Assembly (NCBI GenBank): GCA_014896305.1
Contig: JADBKQ010000010.1
Coordinates: 1-64,000 of the forward strand
Direction: 5' to 3'
Length of the DNA stretch: 64,000 bases
DNA from: Limnochordaceae bacterium
GTDB lineage: Bacteria > Bacillota > Limnochordia > Limnochordales > DUMU01
Made by a program: the position numbers and the translations under genes. Shown piece after piece: positions 60,421 to 64,000 of this stretch; position 1 is the first letter of the stretch; each line of letters begins with the position of its first letter. A model generated the notes under the pieces. It was not told the origin of the DNA. It saw nothing but the letters and a program-made list of their open reading frames with translations, and did no database searches.

Positions 60421-61317
60421 TTGGCTGACGGCAAAATCTTACCCTTGCGCGCACAGGTACATCCCACCGCTCTGGTAAGCCCCCAAGCGCAGCTGGGGGT
60501 GGGGGTGGAGGTCGGCCCTTATGCGGTCATCGGCCCCGATGTGGCCATTGGTGACCAGACCGTGATCGGACCGCACGTGGTGATAACCGGTGCCACCCGC
60601 CTGGGGCAGCGAAACCGGATCTATGCCGGAGCGCTGATTGGCGTCGAATCTGCCGACCGACCCGAGGTCCCGGGCGACATCCCTGGTGGGGTACGCATCG
60701 GGGACGACAACGTGATTCGAGAATATGCGTGTATCCAGGTGGATCGCGTGCCACCGCCGGCATTCGGCGGAACCTCCTCTCCTGCCCAAGCAGGCCAGGA
60801 TGCTCCTCTAACGAGGATCGGCAATGGGAATTTCATCATGGCTTACGTGCAGGTCGGGCCCGGCTGCCGCATCGGCAACGGCGTGGTGATCACCCATGCG
60901 ACAGCTTTGGGGGCAGGGGTCTGGGTGGAAGACAATGTCGTGATCAGCGGCTTGAGCAGCATAGCGCCGGGAGTCCGTATCGGCCAACTGGCCATGGTGG
61001 GCGCAGTCACCCTGATTCAAGCCGACGTGCCTCCGTTCCTGATGGTCGCCGGCAATCCCCCACAAGTCCACGGCATCAACGTGGTGGGGCTTCGCCGTCA
61101 TGGTGTTTCGCCCGAGGAACGGACCAAGTTGAAACGGGCCTTCCGCCTTCTCTACCGTGCCAGCCGTCCCCTGCCCGATAGCATCCAGGAGTTGCAGCAG
61201 GAGTTCGCTGAGTCTGCTCTGGTTCGCCACCTCATTCAGTTTCTGCAAGAATCGGAACACGGCATTTTCCAGCCGCCCACCCCCATGCTGGAGTTTCCCG
61301 AAGGACACGAGCAGTGA
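60421..61317 (+). CDS. LpxA-like left-handed beta-helix acyltransferase homolog lacking canonical catalytic histidines
   Basis: Hexapeptide repeats HPTALVSPQAQLGVGVEVGPYAVIGPDVAIGDQTVIGPHVVITG..; LpxA-type C-terminus GINVVGLRRHGVSPEERTKLKRAFRLLYRASRPLPDS. Confidence 0.85.
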   Translation: MADGKILPLRAQVHPTALVSPQAQLGVGVEVGPYAVIGPDVAIGDQTVIGPHVVITGATRLGQRNRIYAGALIGVESADRPEVPGDIPGGVRIGDDNVIREYACIQVDRVPPPAFGGTSSPAQAGQDAPLTRIGNGNFIMAYVQVGPGCRIGNGVVITHATALGAGVWVEDNVVISGLSSIAPGVRIGQLAMVGAVTLIQADVPPFLMVAGNPPQVHGINVVGLRRHGVSPEERTKLKRAFRLLYRASRPLPDSIQELQQEFAESALVRHLIQFLQESEHGIFQPPTPMLEFPEGHEQ

Positions 61318-62660
61318 GTCGTCAAAGGAGTGTCAGTCGTGTGAGCGCACCTGGATCCATCTATCTCCACAGGACAAACACCGCCACCTTTCCTCTTGCT
61401 GACCACGTTGAAGACGAACCTGCCGGCTCGATGGCGCAGCTTCGTTTTCCGGCTACGCGGACGCACGTTCCCATGCTGGACCTGCAGCGCGAATACCGCT
61501 CGATCCAAGCCGAGATCGACGAAGCGTGTCATGGCGTGCTGGATTCAGGTCAGTACGTGTTGGGGGCCGAAGTGGAGGCTTTCGAACAGGAAGCTGCCAA
61601 TTACCTGCATGTGGAGCAGGCGGTCGGCTGCGCCAGCGGCACGGACGCCCTCTTGTTGGCCTTGCTGGCTCTGGGTATCGGGCCGGGAGACGAGGTCATC
61701 ACCAGCCCTTTCACTTTTTTTGCCACCGCCGCGGCCATCACCCGGGTAGGAGCAACTCCGGTCTTCGCCGACATCGAGCCGGACACGTATGGACTTGCTC
61801 CTCAATCCGTGACCGAACTCATGGGGCCTCGTACCCGGGCGGTGCTGGCGGTGCACCTGTTTGGACAGATGGCAGACGTATCGCAGCTGTCCCGCCTCTG
61901 CCGCCAAGCAGGAATCTGGCTCGTGGAAGACGCGGCCCAGGCCTTTGGAGCCAGCTGGCAGGGGCGTCCAGCCGGGGCATGGGGCGACGTGGCCGCCTTC
62001 AGCTTTTACCCGACCAAGAATCTGGGAGCAGCAGGTGACGGGGGGTTAGTCACTACTAACCAGCCCGAGTTGGCGCAGCGGATCCGGGTTCTCCGCCAGC
62101 AGGGAGTACGGGACAGCCGGTATTGCCATGAAGTTCTGGGGATCAACAGCCGGCTCGATGCCTTACAGGCGGCCATTCTGCGGGTGAAGCTGCGCCATCT
62201 GGACGACTGGAATCAGCAGCGTCAGGCGATCGCAGCCCGCTATATCGAGTCGTGGGCTGCCTTCGTTGCTCATGGGCAAGAGGACATCCACTCGCACACA
62301 TCCGCCCGATTGGCCGATAACCCGCCAGAGCCACGGGCACTCCTCCACTTGCCGCAGCCGGCCCCGCAGGCAGTGCATATCTACCATCAGTTCACCCTGA
62401 GGACGGCCCAACGAACGGCGTTTCGCGAGCATCTGGCTAAGGACGGAGTGGCCAGCGAGATCTACTACCCGCTCCTCTTGCCCGACCAGCCGGTTTTCCA
62501 GAGCGGCCGCTACCCCTGGCGTTCCGGCCCGTTACCGGTGGCCCAGCGCATCTGCCGGGAGGTGGTCTCCGTTCCGATCTTTCCCCAGCTAACCGTAGCC
62601 GAAGTCGAGCAAGTGATCTGCTCCGTCCAGAGCTTTTTCGCGGCCAACGTTCCGTCGTAG
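61314..62660 (+). CDS. DegT/DnrJ/EryC1/StrS-family aminotransferase
   Basis: VPMLDLQREYRSIQAEIDEA, GCASGTDALLLALLALGIGPGDEVITSPFTFFATA, FSFYPTKNLGAAGDGG (PLP lysine present); 4-bp overlap with the LpxA-like gene. Confidence 0.93.
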   Translation: MSRQRSVSRVSAPGSIYLHRTNTATFPLADHVEDEPAGSMAQLRFPATRTHVPMLDLQREYRSIQAEIDEACHGVLDSGQYVLGAEVEAFEQEAANYLHVEQAVGCASGTDALLLALLALGIGPGDEVITSPFTFFATAAAITRVGATPVFADIEPDTYGLAPQSVTELMGPRTRAVLAVHLFGQMADVSQLSRLCRQAGIWLVEDAAQAFGASWQGRPAGAWGDVAAFSFYPTKNLGAAGDGGLVTTNQPELAQRIRVLRQQGVRDSRYCHEVLGINSRLDALQAAILRVKLRHLDDWNQQRQAIAARYIESWAAFVAHGQEDIHSHTSARLADNPPEPRALLHLPQPAPQAVHIYHQFTLRTAQRTAFREHLAKDGVASEIYYPLLLPDQPVFQSGRYPWRSGPLPVAQRICREVVSVPIFPQLTVAEVEQVICSVQSFFAANVPS

Positions 62661-63063
62661 TTAGGCTCGAACTCCGCGAGGTTCGCCCAGTTTTCCGCTA
62701 GTAGTGCGCTGGGCAGGCAGTCCAGGGTGTGAGTAAAGTATTTGTGGGTTCCAGTTGATCCCTCCGACGGGAGGGGGAGGCCAGGGAAGCAGTCGTGGGT
62801 GGAAGGTTTGTTTGTGCCGTGGTAATATGAGTAGGTAACAAACGGGGGTCACTGCCGGGTCGCCGAGGGTAAACGCAGGGCTGCCGGGCAGGACGGGCCT
62901 GGGGCTCTTCTTGGTCGGCCTGGCGTAGACCATATGGGTAAAGCGCAAGTAGACAAGAGGTCTGGGCCTGTTCTTAAGAGTGCTCTGTTGTCAATGGACT
63001 CCCGTCAGCGCCAACAAGGCGGCATTTCACTGAGGACGTGGGAGAAAGCCGAGGGTACACAGG

Positions 63064-64000
63064 GTGAGCGACACAACCTGGCTTTTCATCGTCAACCCGG
63101 TGGCTGGAGGCCGGCGTTCAGCCCGCATCTGGCCCGAATTGGCCGCGGCTATGGATCGGGCGCACGTTTCTTATGAGACGATCTTTACGCAAGGGCCTGG
63201 ACATGCGGTGGAGCTGGCCCGCGATCATCGTTTCCGTTTTGACCGCATTGTGGCGGTCGGCGGAGATGGGACCTGCCAGGAGGTAGTACGAGGGCTTACC
63301 GCTCCTCTTGACGCCGTCAGCTTACCGTCCTACGCCCGACCCATGGCCTCTGGCGATCAGCCAGTTGGCAACGCTGAGGCGCAGTCCAGCAGCCAGCCCG
63401 AGGGGGAGGCGGGCAACGCGGCTTCGGATGTCCGCAGTTCACCGGCTGGAGGAAAACGTGTTGCAGCGCTGGGCGTGCTCCCGCTCGGAACCGGTAACGA
63501 CTTCGCACGCGGGCTGGGCCTGCCCATCGCTCCGGCGGCTGCTCTCGAGTCGTTATTGACTGCGCCGGTGCAAGCAGTGGATCTGGCCAAGGTCAACGGG
63601 CGGCCGTTCATCAATGTGGCCGGCATCGGCTTCGACGCCGAGGTGGCAGCCATGATCAACCGGCTTCCTTGGCGACTTCCCGGGCCCATCCTCTATCTTG
63701 CCGGCATCCTCGTGGAGCTGATCTCTTATCGGAACGTCCCTGTCCACCTGGTTTGGGAGACCGGCGAAATGACCCGCACCAGCTTGCTGGTGGCCGTAGG
63801 TAACGGCCCTTGCTACGCAGGGGGCATGAAAATGTGCCCGCAGGCCAGCCTGGAGGACGGTCTTTTCGACGTAGTGGTCGCAGGAGACCTGAGCCGGCCT
63901 GCGGTCATGCGGTTGCTCCCCAGGGTGTTTAAGGGTACGCACATCCAGGATCCCAGAGTTGAGGTGTTTCGCTGCCGTCACCTTCGGGTGGAAGGCCCTG
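63064..64000 (+). CDS. Diacylglycerol kinase catalytic-domain (lipid kinase) protein, truncated by window end; GTG start
   Basis: Manual translation VSDTTWLFIVNPVAGGRRSARIWPEL.., FDRIVAVGGDGTCQEVVRGL, LGVLPLGTGNDFARGLGLP, NVAGIGFDAEVAAM. Not listed in the ORF track. Confidence 0.9.
   Translation, partial: MSDTTWLFIVNPVAGGRRSARIWPELAAAMDRAHVSYETIFTQGPGHAVELARDHRFRFDRIVAVGGDGTCQEVVRGLTAPLDAVSLPSYARPMASGDQPVGNAEAQSSSQPEGEAGNAASDVRSSPAGGKRVAALGVLPLGTGNDFARGLGLPIAPAAALESLLTAPVQAVDLAKVNGRPFINVAGIGFDAEVAAMINRLPWRLPGPILYLAGILVELISYRNVPVHLVWETGEMTRTSLLVAVGNGPCYAGGMKMCPQASLEDGLFDVVVAGDLSRPAVMRLLPRVFKGTHIQDPRVEVFRCRHLRVEGP

Noticed and set aside
62661-63063. Possible riboswitch upstream of the diacylglycerol kinase
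   Set aside because: G-rich structured sequence, but compared by memory to c-di-GMP, c-di-AMP, cobalamin and glycine consensus without a convincing match.

Overview
This looks like a chromosomal segment from a high-GC, spore-forming Bacillota (Firmicutes)-type genome; taxonomy is inferred from gene content only. Left part (minus strand): ctsR-mcsA-mcsB-clpC-radA-disA, carD and a YacL-type PIN/TRAM protein. An orphan sugar-binding protein then sits next to a decayed IS256-family element. Next come comFA opposite a FUN14-like gene, a split ferredoxin-linked glutamate synthase operon with a strongly structured leader, an ABC-2 exporter, and a 9-kb carbohydrate locus (ABC importer, GH-like protein, SIS isomerase, BadF-type kinase, GntR regulator, divergent TIM-barrel epimerase). 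The right part has an RND permease plus LolA-like protein, cwlD, DUF421, DUF441, MFS, a pdaB-like deacetylase, ychF, birA, folB, ftsH, tilS, spoIIE, DUF1540, DUF1232, an LpxA-like acyltransferase next to a DegT aminotransferase, and a truncated diacylglycerol kinase. I saw no rRNA, tRNA or CRISPR array. Most notable: (1) the LpxA-like protein keeps the LpxA fold and C-terminal domain but lacks all the canonical histidines; (2) low-complexity in-frame insertions interrupt many conserved enzymes; (3) a long three-way-junction RNA candidate lies in the glutamate synthase leader; (4) IS-end and IS256 relics and a DUF72 deletion remnant; (5) two short or non-ATG genes absent from the ORF track (a 56-aa SPW-like protein and the GTG-started diacylglycerol kinase). 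All family calls are from reading motifs; no database search was run.
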